Part shown: in pieces, positions 38,248-46,869 of the stretch
How the letters are laid out: each line of letters opens with the position of its first letter
How positions within the stretch are numbered: position 1 is the first letter of the stretch
Source: Hahella chejuensis KCTC 2396
GTDB lineage: Bacteria > Pseudomonadota > Gammaproteobacteria > Pseudomonadales > Oleiphilaceae
Length of the DNA stretch: 64,000 nucleotides
Assembly: GCF_000012985.1 (NCBI RefSeq)
Contig: NC_007645.1
Coordinates: 2,572,501 to 2,636,500 of the forward strand
Direction: 5' to 3'
The notes under the pieces: model-generated
Seen by the model: only the letters and a program-made list of their open reading frames with translations
Told to the model about the DNA's origin: nothing
Databases searched by the model: none
Position numbers and translations under genes: made by a program

Positions 38248-38568
38248 TTACAGGCAGTTGTTAGGCTTGGGGAGCCCTGCGATTTTGCATGCGATCTTGG
38301 CGGGGCCGCCAGGAAACAGTTTCATCAGATAAATGCTATTGCCTTTATCCTGGCCCAATTTGGCCCCAGTAGTTTTCACCAGAACGCGATTGACCGGGGA
38401 CAGGCCGAATTCATCATAAAAATCCCGCACCACATCTATGATTTCCCAATGCTCGGGAGTCAGAGCGATATTCTCGTGTGCGGCGATTTCTTCCGCGATA
38501 GTGGGGCTCCAGTCGTTCAAGTTGACCAGGAAACCGTCTTTATCCAGGGGGAGGTCCTGTAACGTCAT
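38248..38568 (-). CDS. tusE: Sulfur relay protein TusE (DsrC family)
   Basis: A 106-residue DsrC/TusE protein. It passes persulfide sulfur from the TusBCD complex to MnmA for 2-thiouridine synthesis on tRNA. The conserved C-terminus (FPGGPAKIACKIAGLPKPNNCL) has both Cys, including the penultimate sulfur-carrying one. It is downstream of tusB, with 34 bases between them. Confidence 0.94.
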   Translation of the reverse strand: MTLQDLPLDKDGFLVNLNDWSPTIAEEIAAHENIALTPEHWEIIDVVRDFYDEFGLSPVNRVLVKTTGAKLGQDKGNSIYLMKLFPGGPAKIACKIAGLPKPNNCL

Positions 38569-38602
38569 AGGGTAGCTTCCGCTTTTGTCCTGAGGTATGG
38601 CT

Positions 38603-38899
38603 TTAGAACCAGGAGACGCTGCGAGGGTGGCGCTCGGTCAGCTCGACGAACTGCGCGTAGTCCGCTATTGCAATGGCGTCCGCCGCGACAATGCCCCGCG
38701 CCGTCAAGTCTTCCTTTAGCGCATACACTTTGACGCCTGCATTAAGCAGCCCCTGTAACAGCGCGTTCTCTTTATGTTCCTTGGCCCATATTACGCCGTC
38801 CTCAATCAAAAGCAGACTGTCATCGGGTCCTGCCAAATCGGCGCAGGTCTTAAGCAGTTCGCGATTGCGAATGCCTTTATTGAATATATGTAACACCAT
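38603..38899 (-). CDS. tusB: Sulfurtransferase complex subunit TusB (DsrH family)
   Basis: A 98-residue DsrH-like subunit of the TusBCD heterohexamer. It begins MVLHIFNKGIRN and has LLLIEDGVIWA, the position where functional DsrH proteins carry Cys; TusB subunits are structural. The ATG at 38899 lacks an obvious Shine-Dalgarno and instead follows TCACAAATCACAAATCACA. Confidence 0.88.
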   Translation of the reverse strand: MVLHIFNKGIRNRELLKTCADLAGPDDSLLLIEDGVIWAKEHKENALLQGLLNAGVKVYALKEDLTARGIVAADAIAIADYAQFVELTERHPRSVSWF

Positions 38900-38955
38900 G
38901 GCGTGTGATTTGTGATTTGTGATTATTGATGTAATGGTTGATTAAAGAAGACGAC

Positions 38956-39327
38956 TCAAAAGCTGAAAATATGATCCGCCGCCGCCATTTTTTCTTTAAT
39001 GGCGCTGAGCTGCAGAACTTCAACGGGCATGCTCAGTTCATCCGCGCTGAGGGCGAACTTTTCCAACGCCTCGGCGGAGACAAAGACTTTTTCTACGCCA
39101 TAAATAGGCAAGGCTTTGAAGCCTTTCGTATGATTTTTCATCGCGATGGGGGTTGGATCGATGTTTTTCGATAATTGGAAAACGCCTTGTTCCAGAAAGA
39201 CCACTTCCACCTCCTGATCGAAAACCGCCGCCGCCAGCACGGCGTCCAGTCCTTCCGCCCCGTACGCGTCGCCGAATGGAGGACGGGTGATCAGATATAA
39301 CAAACGTTTTTTTGCTATCTCGCTCAC
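38956..39327 (-). CDS. tusC: Sulfurtransferase complex subunit TusC (DsrF family)
   Basis: A 123-residue DsrF-like subunit: KRLLYLITRPPFGDAYGAEGLDAVLAAAVFDQEVEVVFLEQGVFQL is diagnostic. The start is GTG 39327 (VSEIAKKR), immediately after the tusD TAA with GGAG upstream inside tusD; the longer frame up to 39570 is out of frame with tusD and spurious. It works with TusB and TusD. Confidence 0.9.
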   Translation of the reverse strand: MSEIAKKRLLYLITRPPFGDAYGAEGLDAVLAAAVFDQEVEVVFLEQGVFQLSKNIDPTPIAMKNHTKGFKALPIYGVEKVFVSAEALEKFALSADELSMPVEVLQLSAIKEKMAAADHIFSF

Positions 39328-39328
39328 G

Positions 39329-39724
39329 TTAGCCGGCTCCAAATGTGATGACGCGATCGGAATACAAGGCTGCATCCACGAGTTGTCCCAGTCCTGACAG
39401 CTCAAATTCGCTCTGTAGTGAATCGCCGCTGCGTTGATAGCGCTCGGCTTCTGAGGGCGTGATGACGCCGCGTTTGACGCTGGCGCCAATGCAGGCGACC
39501 AGGTCGAGGTTATGCTCGCGTTTGAGGGTCGCCCACTCAGCGGGAAGATAGGCGTCGTCCTGTGGCGCAATGCTGAGGGAAGACGCGTTCAGCACGCCAT
39601 CATGGTAAAAGAAAATGCGGTATATGCTATGACCCCGCGCCAGAACCGCTTTGGCGAACTGGCAGGCGGAGTAGGGCGCCTGTGACGAAAAGGGGGCGCC
39701 GTAAACGACAATGGTGTATTTCAT
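39329..39724 (-). CDS. tusD: Sulfurtransferase complex subunit TusD (DsrE family)
   Basis: A 131-residue DsrE/TusD. It accepts sulfur from TusA on a conserved Cys; VACIGASVKRGV near residue 78 carries that Cys. The C-terminus YSDRVITFGAG is typical. It opens the operon tusD-tusC-tusB-tusE-ybiB-like. Confidence 0.93.
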   Translation of the reverse strand: MKYTIVVYGAPFSSQAPYSACQFAKAVLARGHSIYRIFFYHDGVLNASSLSIAPQDDAYLPAEWATLKREHNLDLVACIGASVKRGVITPSEAERYQRSGDSLQSEFELSGLGQLVDAALYSDRVITFGAG

Positions 39725-39735
39725 GACAAATAAAA

Positions 39736-39756
39736 AAGCCCGGTTAGACCGGGCTT
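39736..39756 (-). terminator. Terminator of yccA, upstream of tusD
   Basis: AAGCCCGGT-TAG-ACCGGGCTT with A6 before it on the plus strand, hence a U6 tract on the minus strand. It separates yccA from the tus operon. Confidence 0.85.
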
Positions 39757-39775
39757 ATGTTAAACCTATTTAGGA

Positions 39776-40471
39776 TCAATCGTCACCGCCGAACGCCAGG
39801 ATCAGGTTCAGCAGGCTGATGAACAGGTTGTAGATGGACGCGTACAGAGAGACCGCCGCCAGGATGTAGTTGGTTTCGCCGCCATGAACGATAGCGCTGG
39901 TCTGATACAGAATCCCTGCGGACGCGAACAATACGATAGCGCCTGAGATCGCCAGAGAGAACGCACTGCTCTGGATGAAGAAGCTCATGATGATGCAGCC
40001 TACGATGACCCAGAAGCCTGCAACCAGGAAGCCAGCCAGGAAGCTGAAGTCTTTCTTGCTAATCAGGGCGTAAGCGGACAGACCGAAGAATACGAATGCG
40101 GTCAGACCCAGTGCGCTGGTTACCGCCTGTGCGGCTCCGCCTGCGATCAGCTGGCCAACGATAGGGCCGATTGTCAGGCCAAGCAGACCAGTAAACGTGA
40201 ATGCTAACACCAAGCCCCAAACGCTGTTGGCGACTTTATGAATCAAGAAGCTGATCGCCAGTGCGCCGAAGAAAGCGCCGTAATGCATAATAGGGTTGAA
40301 CTGCATGCTTGATGACAAGAATGCTGTGAAAGCGGAAAACGCCAGGGTCATGCCCAGCAGCCAGTAAGTGTTTTTCAAAACGTTGGCGGCGGTGGAAGAA
40401 TCGACAGCTACGCCGTAGCCTTGCCTAAAGTCGGCGACGGCTGATTGATTGTTATAGTTTCTGTTATCCAT
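39776..40471 (-). CDS. yccA: Bax inhibitor-1 / YccA family membrane protein
   Basis: A 231-residue protein with seven hydrophobic segments, of the BI-1/YccA (LFG) family. The C-terminal ASIYNLFISLLNLILAFGGDD is characteristic, and HGGETNYILAA precedes it. E. coli YccA is a substrate and modulator of the FtsH protease. The arrangement tRNA-Ser(UGA)-yccA-tus is also seen in E. coli and pseudomonads, which supports the call. Confidence 0.92.
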   Translation of the reverse strand: MDNRNYNNQSAVADFRQGYGVAVDSSTAANVLKNTYWLLGMTLAFSAFTAFLSSSMQFNPIMHYGAFFGALAISFLIHKVANSVWGLVLAFTFTGLLGLTIGPIVGQLIAGGAAQAVTSALGLTAFVFFGLSAYALISKKDFSFLAGFLVAGFWVIVGCIIMSFFIQSSAFSLAISGAIVLFASAGILYQTSAIVHGGETNYILAAVSLYASIYNLFISLLNLILAFGGDD

Positions 40472-40742
40472 GAACGTCTCCAGTTAAAAAAGCTAGTTGG
40501 TTTCTATATTAGTGATGGTAAGGGAAATTTCAATCTTTGCTGAGATTAAAAAAGATAAAATATTCGTTACAGAAAACCTTGCGCACCGGGCCCTTCAGTT
40601 AAACATGCAGCTTAGAGGTTGATACGTAAGAATATGTCGGTTGGCTTAACGCTAAATTGGGGTGTTTAGTCTGTTTAAGACTTGGCGATGAGAAACGTAA
40701 TAAGGGAATGCTTGATCTATGCCCGCGGATGCGGAAAAGAAG

Positions 40743-40833
40743 TGGCGGTGAGCCAGGGATTCGAACCCCGGGTAGGCTATTAACCTACGGCGGTTTTCAA
40801 GACCGCTGCTTTCAACCACTCAGCCAGCTCACC
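40743..40833 (-). tRNA. tRNA-Ser(UGA)
   Basis: 91-nt tRNA with a long variable arm. Acceptor GGTGAGC/GCTCACC, anticodon loop CTTGAAA (anticodon TGA), T-loop GGTTCGAATCC and an encoded 3' CCA. It lies next to yccA as E. coli serT does. Confidence 0.95.
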
Positions 40834-40938
40834 GTTAAGAGTGCCTGTGTGACACGAGTCGTGCATAATACTCAAAAATTTTGGGGTGTCAACAGGTTTG
40901 CAGTTCGGGCACTAACAAATTATGTCAGCGCCCAACAT

Positions 40939-42786
40939 TTAAGCATAATAAAGCCCAAACTGTCCCCTCAAAAAGGCGTGAAGCTCATTTCTTTCACCAA
41001 TGAACTCTATACCTACCAGCTGTTTCTTCCACAGCTTGCGACGACTCCATTTTACGACTCCAGTTACTGGGCCGAAGAAACGAGTGGCGATTTCAACTCT
41101 AGTATTTTTATCTAAGCGCCTCCCACATTTGAGCATGATGCCATCCTTGGAAATGTTTTCCGCACCAGCCAGTATTTCGTTATCTCCCGACTTTAAGGAT
41201 ATGATTTGATTGAACCGTGCGCGGGGGTTTTTGCGCATTGCGGAGACTTGTTGGCGACGCATGGTGTCTTGAATTGCATAACTTACGATGCCACCAAGGA
41301 AAAAGCCTTTAAAGAGACCAATTAACCCCAATTTGGCGAGCAAGTAGTCTCGGTCGGTTATTAGCGTATTGATGCCCGCATGACTCAACTGAAAATCGAT
41401 GAGTGGGCTATTCGGAGTGCCTGATGTATAGGCAAGATAAATGGCGATCTGGCAGGGAGCTAATAAGGCTCCCATCCCAAGAGCGTGTAGCCATGCAGAG
41501 CGTTTGACGTCGTCGGCATGTTGGTTGTTGGCATTTAAAGCGAGAATAACGCATAAGGACAGCACGGAAAAAGATAGGGCTAAGATGCCTCTGGCGTATT
41601 GGGCTCCGTTTCGATTGAGGTCGCTGGCGATATGAAAATAGAGAAAAGCGCTTATAGTAGCAGCCAGTATGGTGATTACATAAAGGCTCAAGCTTGGCTC
41701 AGCTTGCTTGGTCATTGTGCGCTCGCAGAATATTGCGATAAAGAGGGCGAAACAGAAACAGATGAAACTGCCGCTTGCCCACCTTAGATATCTGTCCCAG
41801 GTCAGCAGCCCTAGAACCTCTTGCAGCGCGAGCACAGAGATGCAGGATACCACTAATATTCCCAGTAGTGACAAAGCGATGGCTTCGGCAATTTTGATGT
41901 CGGTGGAGTCCCGGTAGCCAATATTGAACCCCAGGTTTTTAAATGCGTTGTATTGTGCTTGTTTGCTGGGGTAATGCTTAATCAAGCGTTTGCATAGGCA
42001 CTCAATGAAATAGATAGATAACCGGTTTAGTTCTTCTTTATGATGTTGGGCATCTGTCTCGCCAGGCTCCAGAAATGGGATAATGGTGCTGAGTTCATGT
42101 AGGCGGGCCTCTTTGCCAGCCAAGTCGTCATGAAAGTATCCAGGACACTCATCTTTTACTATCATCAGAAGACAAAAGCATTCGATAAATCGCCAAGTTA
42201 TCGCCCCTTGAATCTGGCTATGCTGACGGTGGTGGAGTATGTTCATCCAGAAGGTGGACTGCAATTCTTTTTTAGCGTTTCTAGCCGCTTCCAGTTGTAG
42301 CTCTTTGGCGACCCTCTCCAAATATCTTTTCGGTGGACGAAACCCGTTGTCCCGGTTAGTAATAGTGCGGGTAGCCTCTTGGACCGCTTTGGGAATGCGG
42401 GCCCACTCATGAAGTCTCTCGCGCCAGGCGTCTTCTACGGCCGCTACCTTTTTATTGCCAAGCAGTGTAATTAGCATAAAGGAATAAACTGTAATGCTAT
42501 TTTCTCCAAGAACCTTTACCAGTGCATTTCCCCAGTCGGGTTCATGGACGTTGGAGGGGAAGATGCTGAGAAACTCTGGAAATTGATACAGCGTGGCGAG
42601 TAAGGTGATAAAAGTTAGAAGGTAAACGGAGCAGTAAAAGTAGTATCTGAATTTATCAATGTAATCCTCTGGCTTGCCCGAGAACAGGTTCAACTTGGCA
42701 TAAGACCACGAATTGAAACGTGGGCCGATGAATAGAGTAAGAATTATTGCGCTGAAAAGAATATCCAAAACGACTTTTTTATCCAT
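40939..42786 (-). CDS. Multi-pass membrane protein with C-terminal PilZ domain
   Basis: A 615-residue protein. About eight hydrophobic segments fall in two blocks (around 5-110 and 290-505), split by a soluble helical stretch (about 115-285) rich in Arg and Glu. The C-terminus (about 515-610) is a PilZ domain with intact RxxxR (RKNPR), NxSxxG (NISKDG) and GIEF, so it should bind c-di-GMP on the cytoplasmic face. I do not recognise the membrane part as a known transporter or synthase. It may be a c-di-GMP-controlled export or sensor protein. It stands alone between tRNA-Ser and trpS. Confidence 0.75.
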   Translation of the reverse strand: MDKKVVLDILFSAIILTLFIGPRFNSWSYAKLNLFSGKPEDYIDKFRYYFYCSVYLLTFITLLATLYQFPEFLSIFPSNVHEPDWGNALVKVLGENSITVYSFMLITLLGNKKVAAVEDAWRERLHEWARIPKAVQEATRTITNRDNGFRPPKRYLERVAKELQLEAARNAKKELQSTFWMNILHHRQHSQIQGAITWRFIECFCLLMIVKDECPGYFHDDLAGKEARLHELSTIIPFLEPGETDAQHHKEELNRLSIYFIECLCKRLIKHYPSKQAQYNAFKNLGFNIGYRDSTDIKIAEAIALSLLGILVVSCISVLALQEVLGLLTWDRYLRWASGSFICFCFALFIAIFCERTMTKQAEPSLSLYVITILAATISAFLYFHIASDLNRNGAQYARGILALSFSVLSLCVILALNANNQHADDVKRSAWLHALGMGALLAPCQIAIYLAYTSGTPNSPLIDFQLSHAGINTLITDRDYLLAKLGLIGLFKGFFLGGIVSYAIQDTMRRQQVSAMRKNPRARFNQIISLKSGDNEILAGAENISKDGIMLKCGRRLDKNTRVEIATRFFGPVTGVVKWSRRKLWKKQLVGIEFIGERNELHAFLRGQFGLYYA

Positions 42787-43061
42787 GGTGTAGTCCCCTT
42801 GTGGTAGTACGTAGTCGTAAATGGTTCTTCAAGGGCGGTGGAAGACATCATGCTACTGCTATGCGGCGGGGGGTGGTATCTCGCAAACTGGTTAAACGAA
42901 AGATTAGACTTTGTTGGTTATAGTGGGAGTAGTGATGCTTATGGAGAGGGACTGCCGTCCGAGCGGTGTTTTTTATTGATATTACACCCCGCATACTGTC
43001 TTCAAGTCCGTAATCTGATATCTTTCCAGCCCTTGTTTTATTCCGCGAAAGTACAGAGTCC
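42787..43061. other. Divergent intergenic region PilZ membrane protein / trpS
   Basis: About 275 bases without a supported gene. No trp-like leader, T-box or terminator was seen. Confidence 0.4.
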
Positions 43062-44072
43062 ATGAGCAAGCAGATTGTATTAACGGGTATCACCACTACC
43101 GGCATTCCTCACCTGGGTAACTATGCGGGCGCGATTCGTCCTGCTATTGAAGCCAGTAAGCAGGACGGGGTGCAGTCTTATTTCTTCCTGGCGGATTACC
43201 ACGCCTTGATCAAGTGCCACGAGCCTGAGCGCGTCAGGGAATCCACCAAAGCCATCGCGGCGACTTGGCTTGCTTGCGGTCTGGACCCGGAAAAAGTGAC
43301 GTTCTACCGTCAATCCGACATTCCGGAAATTCTTGAGTTGAACTGGTTGCTGACCAGCGTCACGGCGAAAGGCCTGATGAACCGCGCTCATGCCTATAAA
43401 GCCGCGGTGCAGGAAAATATCGAGAAAGGCGACGCTGATCCTGACAAGGGCGTGACCATGGGGCTGTTCAGCTACCCGGTGCTGATGTCTGCGGACATTC
43501 TGATGTTCAACGCGCACAAGGTGCCGGTCGGTAAGGATCAGGTGCAGCACTTGGAAATGTGTCGTGACATCGCGGCGCGCTTCAATCATATCTTCGGCGA
43601 GACATTCGTGTTGCCGGAAGTGGTGGTCAGTGAGGAGTCTATGGTGTTGCCTGGCCTGGACGGGCGCAAGATGAGCAAAAGCTACAACAACACCATTCCT
43701 TTGTTCGAGCCGGAAAAGAAATTCAGAAAGCTGATCAACAAAATCGTCACCAACTCGTTGGAGCCAGGTGAACCGAAAGAGACCGACGGCTGCAGCCTGT
43801 TTGCGATCTACTCCGCGTTCGCCAAACCGGAAGAAGTGGCGAATATGCGCAAGCAATATGCAGAAGGCATAGGTTGGGGCGAAACCAAGAAGCAGTTGTT
43901 CGAATACTTGAACGAGATCCTGGCCGATAAGCGTGAACGCTATAACGAACTGATGCAGGACCCCGCCTACATTGAAGCTACGCTGCAGCAAGGCGCGGAA
44001 AAGGCCAGAGAAAAGGCGGCGGTATTGCTGGCCAAGGCCAAGCAGGCGGTAGGCATCGGACCTATTCGATAG
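43062..44072 (+). CDS. trpS: Tryptophanyl-tRNA synthetase
   Basis: A 336-residue class Ic synthetase. The HIGH-equivalent is [14 protein letters not shown] and the KMSKS loop is [30 protein letters not shown] is the Trp/ATP pocket. Length is normal. The following oxidoreductase gene lies about 35 bases downstream and may be cotranscribed. Confidence 0.95.
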   Translation: MSKQIVLTGITTTGIPHLGNYAGAIRPAIEASKQDGVQSYFFLADYHALIKCHEPERVRESTKAIAATWLACGLDPEKVTFYRQSDIPEILELNWLLTSVTAKGLMNRAHAYKAAVQENIEKGDADPDKGVTMGLFSYPVLMSADILMFNAHKVPVGKDQVQHLEMCRDIAARFNHIFGETFVLPEVVVSEESMVLPGLDGRKMSKSYNNTIPLFEPEKKFRKLINKIVTNSLEPGEPKETDGCSLFAIYSAFAKPEEVANMRKQYAEGIGWGETKKQLFEYLNEILADKRERYNELMQDPAYIEATLQQGAEKAREKAAVLLAKAKQAVGIGPIR

Positions 44073-44106
44073 TTGTTTGACTCGACAGGCGGACGGAGAC
44101 GGGAGT

Positions 44107-45096
44107 ATGCGGACCTTTAGTTGGGGCGTTATAGCGCCGGGACGCATCGCTCAGCGCTTCGCCGCTTGCTTTGCCGCTATTGACGACGCCAGAGTGCTGG
44201 CGGTCGCCAGTTCAAATCGGGAGCGCGGCGACGCCTTCGCCCAGCGCTTTGGCTGCGAGCGGGTTTACGGGGACTACCGTGAACTGGCCCAAGACCCGGA
44301 TATCGACGCCATCTATATCGCCAATCCCCATCGTTATCATTTAGAAACCGCGCTACTGTGCATAGACGCCGGTAAGCCGGTTCTGTGTGAAAAGCCGTTG
44401 ACGGTCAGCGCCGGGCAGGCGCAGAGATTGATGGACGCGGCTTCCAACCGCAATGTGTTTCTGATGGAAGCTTTGTGGACGCGCTTCATCCCTGTTTGGC
44501 GTCAGGTTAAGCAGTGGGTGGACGCTGGCGCGATTGGCGATGTGGTTTTGATGGACTCCCGCTTTGGATATAAAGCAGAGCGAGTGAAAGGCGATCGCGT
44601 ATTCGAACGGGATCTCGCCGGCGGGGCCTTGCTCGATATCGGTATTTACAACCTCTCTATGTCCCAGTTTGTCATGGGGCGCGATCCGGTTTCCTTTGTA
44701 TGCGATGGCGTGGTGGGCGAAACCGGCGTGGACGAGCGGGTTTCCGCCATTCTCAATTACGGCGGTCCGGCCAGTCAGTTCACCTGTAACCTGCTGTCCA
44801 ACACGGACAATGGTTTTCGGATATACGGTTCCAAAGGGCGCATCGAAATTCCCGCCGATTTTTGGGAAGCCTCCACCGCAACCTTGATCACTCATGACGG
44901 CGCTTGCGAAACCTTCGATGGACCGCTGTTGGCGAACGGGTTTGAGTATCAGGTCATGCACGCGATGGCGCGTATTCGCGCCGGCGAATTGCAGAGCGAC
45001 GTGATCCCATGGCGCGACACACTGGCCACCCAAACTCTGATGGACGCCATCCTGGCTCGCTTGGGCGTGATCTATCCCTTTCTCGCTCAGCAATAA
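44107..45096 (+). CDS. Gfo/Idh/MocA family oxidoreductase
   Basis: A 329-residue NAD(P)-dependent oxidoreductase. Rossmann start WGVIAPGRIAQRFAACFA, the substrate-binding EKPLTVSAGQAQ motif with conserved Lys, and LDIGIYNLSMSQFVMG of the C-terminal domain. Substrates in this family are sugars or inositols (trans-1,2-dihydrobenzene-1,2-diol dehydrogenase-like proteins look similar). Start ATG 44107 behind GGAGACGGGAGT; the earlier ATG 44077 adds ten unlikely residues. Confidence 0.85.
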   Translation: MRTFSWGVIAPGRIAQRFAACFAAIDDARVLAVASSNRERGDAFAQRFGCERVYGDYRELAQDPDIDAIYIANPHRYHLETALLCIDAGKPVLCEKPLTVSAGQAQRLMDAASNRNVFLMEALWTRFIPVWRQVKQWVDAGAIGDVVLMDSRFGYKAERVKGDRVFERDLAGGALLDIGIYNLSMSQFVMGRDPVSFVCDGVVGETGVDERVSAILNYGGPASQFTCNLLSNTDNGFRIYGSKGRIEIPADFWEASTATLITHDGACETFDGPLLANGFEYQVMHAMARIRAGELQSDVIPWRDTLATQTLMDAILARLGVIYPFLAQQ

Positions 45097-45284
45097 GCGT
45101 CAGCGACTAAACTTCCTGCAACTCATATCTTAATTGCCAGCTGGGTTATTTCAGCGCTTTTCGACGGCTGGATTATTGGCGGGCGGAATGATAAAAAGTC
45201 AATTTTCAACAACTTAAATACATTGCGACAGTACTGCGCGATGCTTGGAGTTGTTGGCATTTATGAATGCTAAGGAATTATTGC

Positions 45285-46850
45285 GTGCTGAAGGATATTA
45301 ACGCTCATTTCAAACCGAAAGACTTTTGGCTGGCGACGTTGATCATGCTGGGCGCCATGCTTGCGTCATTGGTGATCACTCAGGTGTTGGCGCACCCCAA
45401 TGTATTATTGGTGCTGTTTCTTGGCGTGCTCGCTGCAGGCGTCAAAACCAGCGTCTGGCCAGCCCTATGGAGCGCGCTGCTGGGCTTTTTCGCCTATAAC
45501 TATTTTTTCACGCATCCCCATTACACGCTGAAGGTCACTCATTCCGAGGACCTGCTGACGATTATTTTCTTCCTGTTGGTGTCCACCATTAGCGGCAACC
45601 TCGCCGTGAGGTTGAAAGAGCAGGTCCTGGCGATTCGGGAGAGCAAGCGCGAAGTGGAGGATCTCCTGTCTCTGAGCAGTAAACTGAGTCTGGCGCCAGA
45701 TCGCAGATCCATCATGGAGGTGGCGCTCAAGGAGATGGCGAAGCTGGTGAGCGCTCCAGTGTTGGCGTTTGAAAAAGGTCTGGTGGAACAGGGAAGCGCT
45801 CTGGATGCGAGGGGCGAGCCATTCGCTTTACCAGCGTCGGAGCTGGCGCTGGCCAGACGCATTTGGGAACAGTCGGCGTCGGATTCCTCCAGCGCACGGA
45901 CTTCCCCTGAACAACCTTCCCAGTACAAGTGGCTGCCGGTGTGCTCGGAAATGGGCGTGCTGTGCCTGTTGGGCGTTCCAGATGGCGCATACAAAGCCCT
46001 GGATTGGGAACTCCACAATCGTATCAGCAATCTGACCCAGCAACTGAAACTGTCTCTGCTCAGGACCAAACTCAATGAGGAGTTGGAGGAGGTGCGTTTT
46101 CAGGCTGAAACCGAGCGCCTGCGCGCGGCGCTGCTTTCCTCTGTTTCCCATGATTTGAAAACCCCCTTGGCGGCCATGATCGGCTCCGCCGGCAGCCTGC
46201 TGCAATACCACGACCGCCTGTCTGATGAAGATCGTAAGGAGCTGATGGAGACAACATTGCAGGAAGCGGAGCGCCTGGATCGCTACATCCAGAATCTGCT
46301 GGATATGACCCGGCTGGGTTATGGCGCGTTGAAACTGCACCGGGACTGGACTTCACTGCACGATATCGTCGGCGCCGCGGTGAAGCGACTGGTGAACGAG
46401 CTCAAGCCGCTCAAGGTCAATATTGAGTTGGCTCCGGACATTCCTCTGCTTTATGTACACGCCGCCCTGCTGGAGCAGGCGTTGATCAATATCCTGGAGA
46501 ACGCCGCCAAGTTTTCGCCGGAAGGCGGTCGAATAGACATCCTGGCCAGCGTGGAAAGTACGAGCCTGATCATTGATGTGATTGATCAAGGGCCGGGGAT
46601 TCCGCCGGAAGAGCGGGAACAGGTGTTCAATATGTTTTATTCCGTCACCAAAGGCGATCGCAAGCCCAGCACGGGGCTGGGACTCGCCATTTGTCACGGC
46701 ATGATCGGCGCCCATGGCGGTTCGGTGGAGGCGTTGGACGGCAAAGACGGGCGTGGCGCGGATATTCGCATCATCTTGCCGGTTGATCCGCAACCGGAGT
46801 CCGATCCAGACGGAGCCTTGGATGGCGATCCGGCGGAGGGCGCAGAGTAA
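45285..46850 (+). CDS. KdpD-like sensor histidine kinase lacking the N-terminal KdpD domain
   Basis: About 521 residues. Residues 10-100 hold four closely spaced membrane segments of the DUF4118/KdpD type (FFAYNYFFTHPHYTLKV). A GAF-like linker follows (about 130-255), then HisKA with SSVSHDLKTPLAAMIGS and HATPase with NILENAAKFSPEGG, DQGPGIPP and GLGLAICHGMIGAHGG. Classical KdpD has another 400 residues (KdpD and Usp domains) that are absent. I prefer GTG 45285 after TAAGGA over ATG 45267. No cognate response regulator is adjacent; trkH is convergent next door, hinting at K+ sensing. Confidence 0.85.
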   Translation: MLKDINAHFKPKDFWLATLIMLGAMLASLVITQVLAHPNVLLVLFLGVLAAGVKTSVWPALWSALLGFFAYNYFFTHPHYTLKVTHSEDLLTIIFFLLVSTISGNLAVRLKEQVLAIRESKREVEDLLSLSSKLSLAPDRRSIMEVALKEMAKLVSAPVLAFEKGLVEQGSALDARGEPFALPASELALARRIWEQSASDSSSARTSPEQPSQYKWLPVCSEMGVLCLLGVPDGAYKALDWELHNRISNLTQQLKLSLLRTKLNEELEEVRFQAETERLRAALLSSVSHDLKTPLAAMIGSAGSLLQYHDRLSDEDRKELMETTLQEAERLDRYIQNLLDMTRLGYGALKLHRDWTSLHDIVGAAVKRLVNELKPLKVNIELAPDIPLLYVHAALLEQALINILENAAKFSPEGGRIDILASVESTSLIIDVIDQGPGIPPEEREQVFNMFYSVTKGDRKPSTGLGLAICHGMIGAHGGSVEALDGKDGRGADIRIILPVDPQPESDPDGALDGDPAEGAE

Positions 46851-46869
46851 GCTGTTTAGTCGCTCCCGG

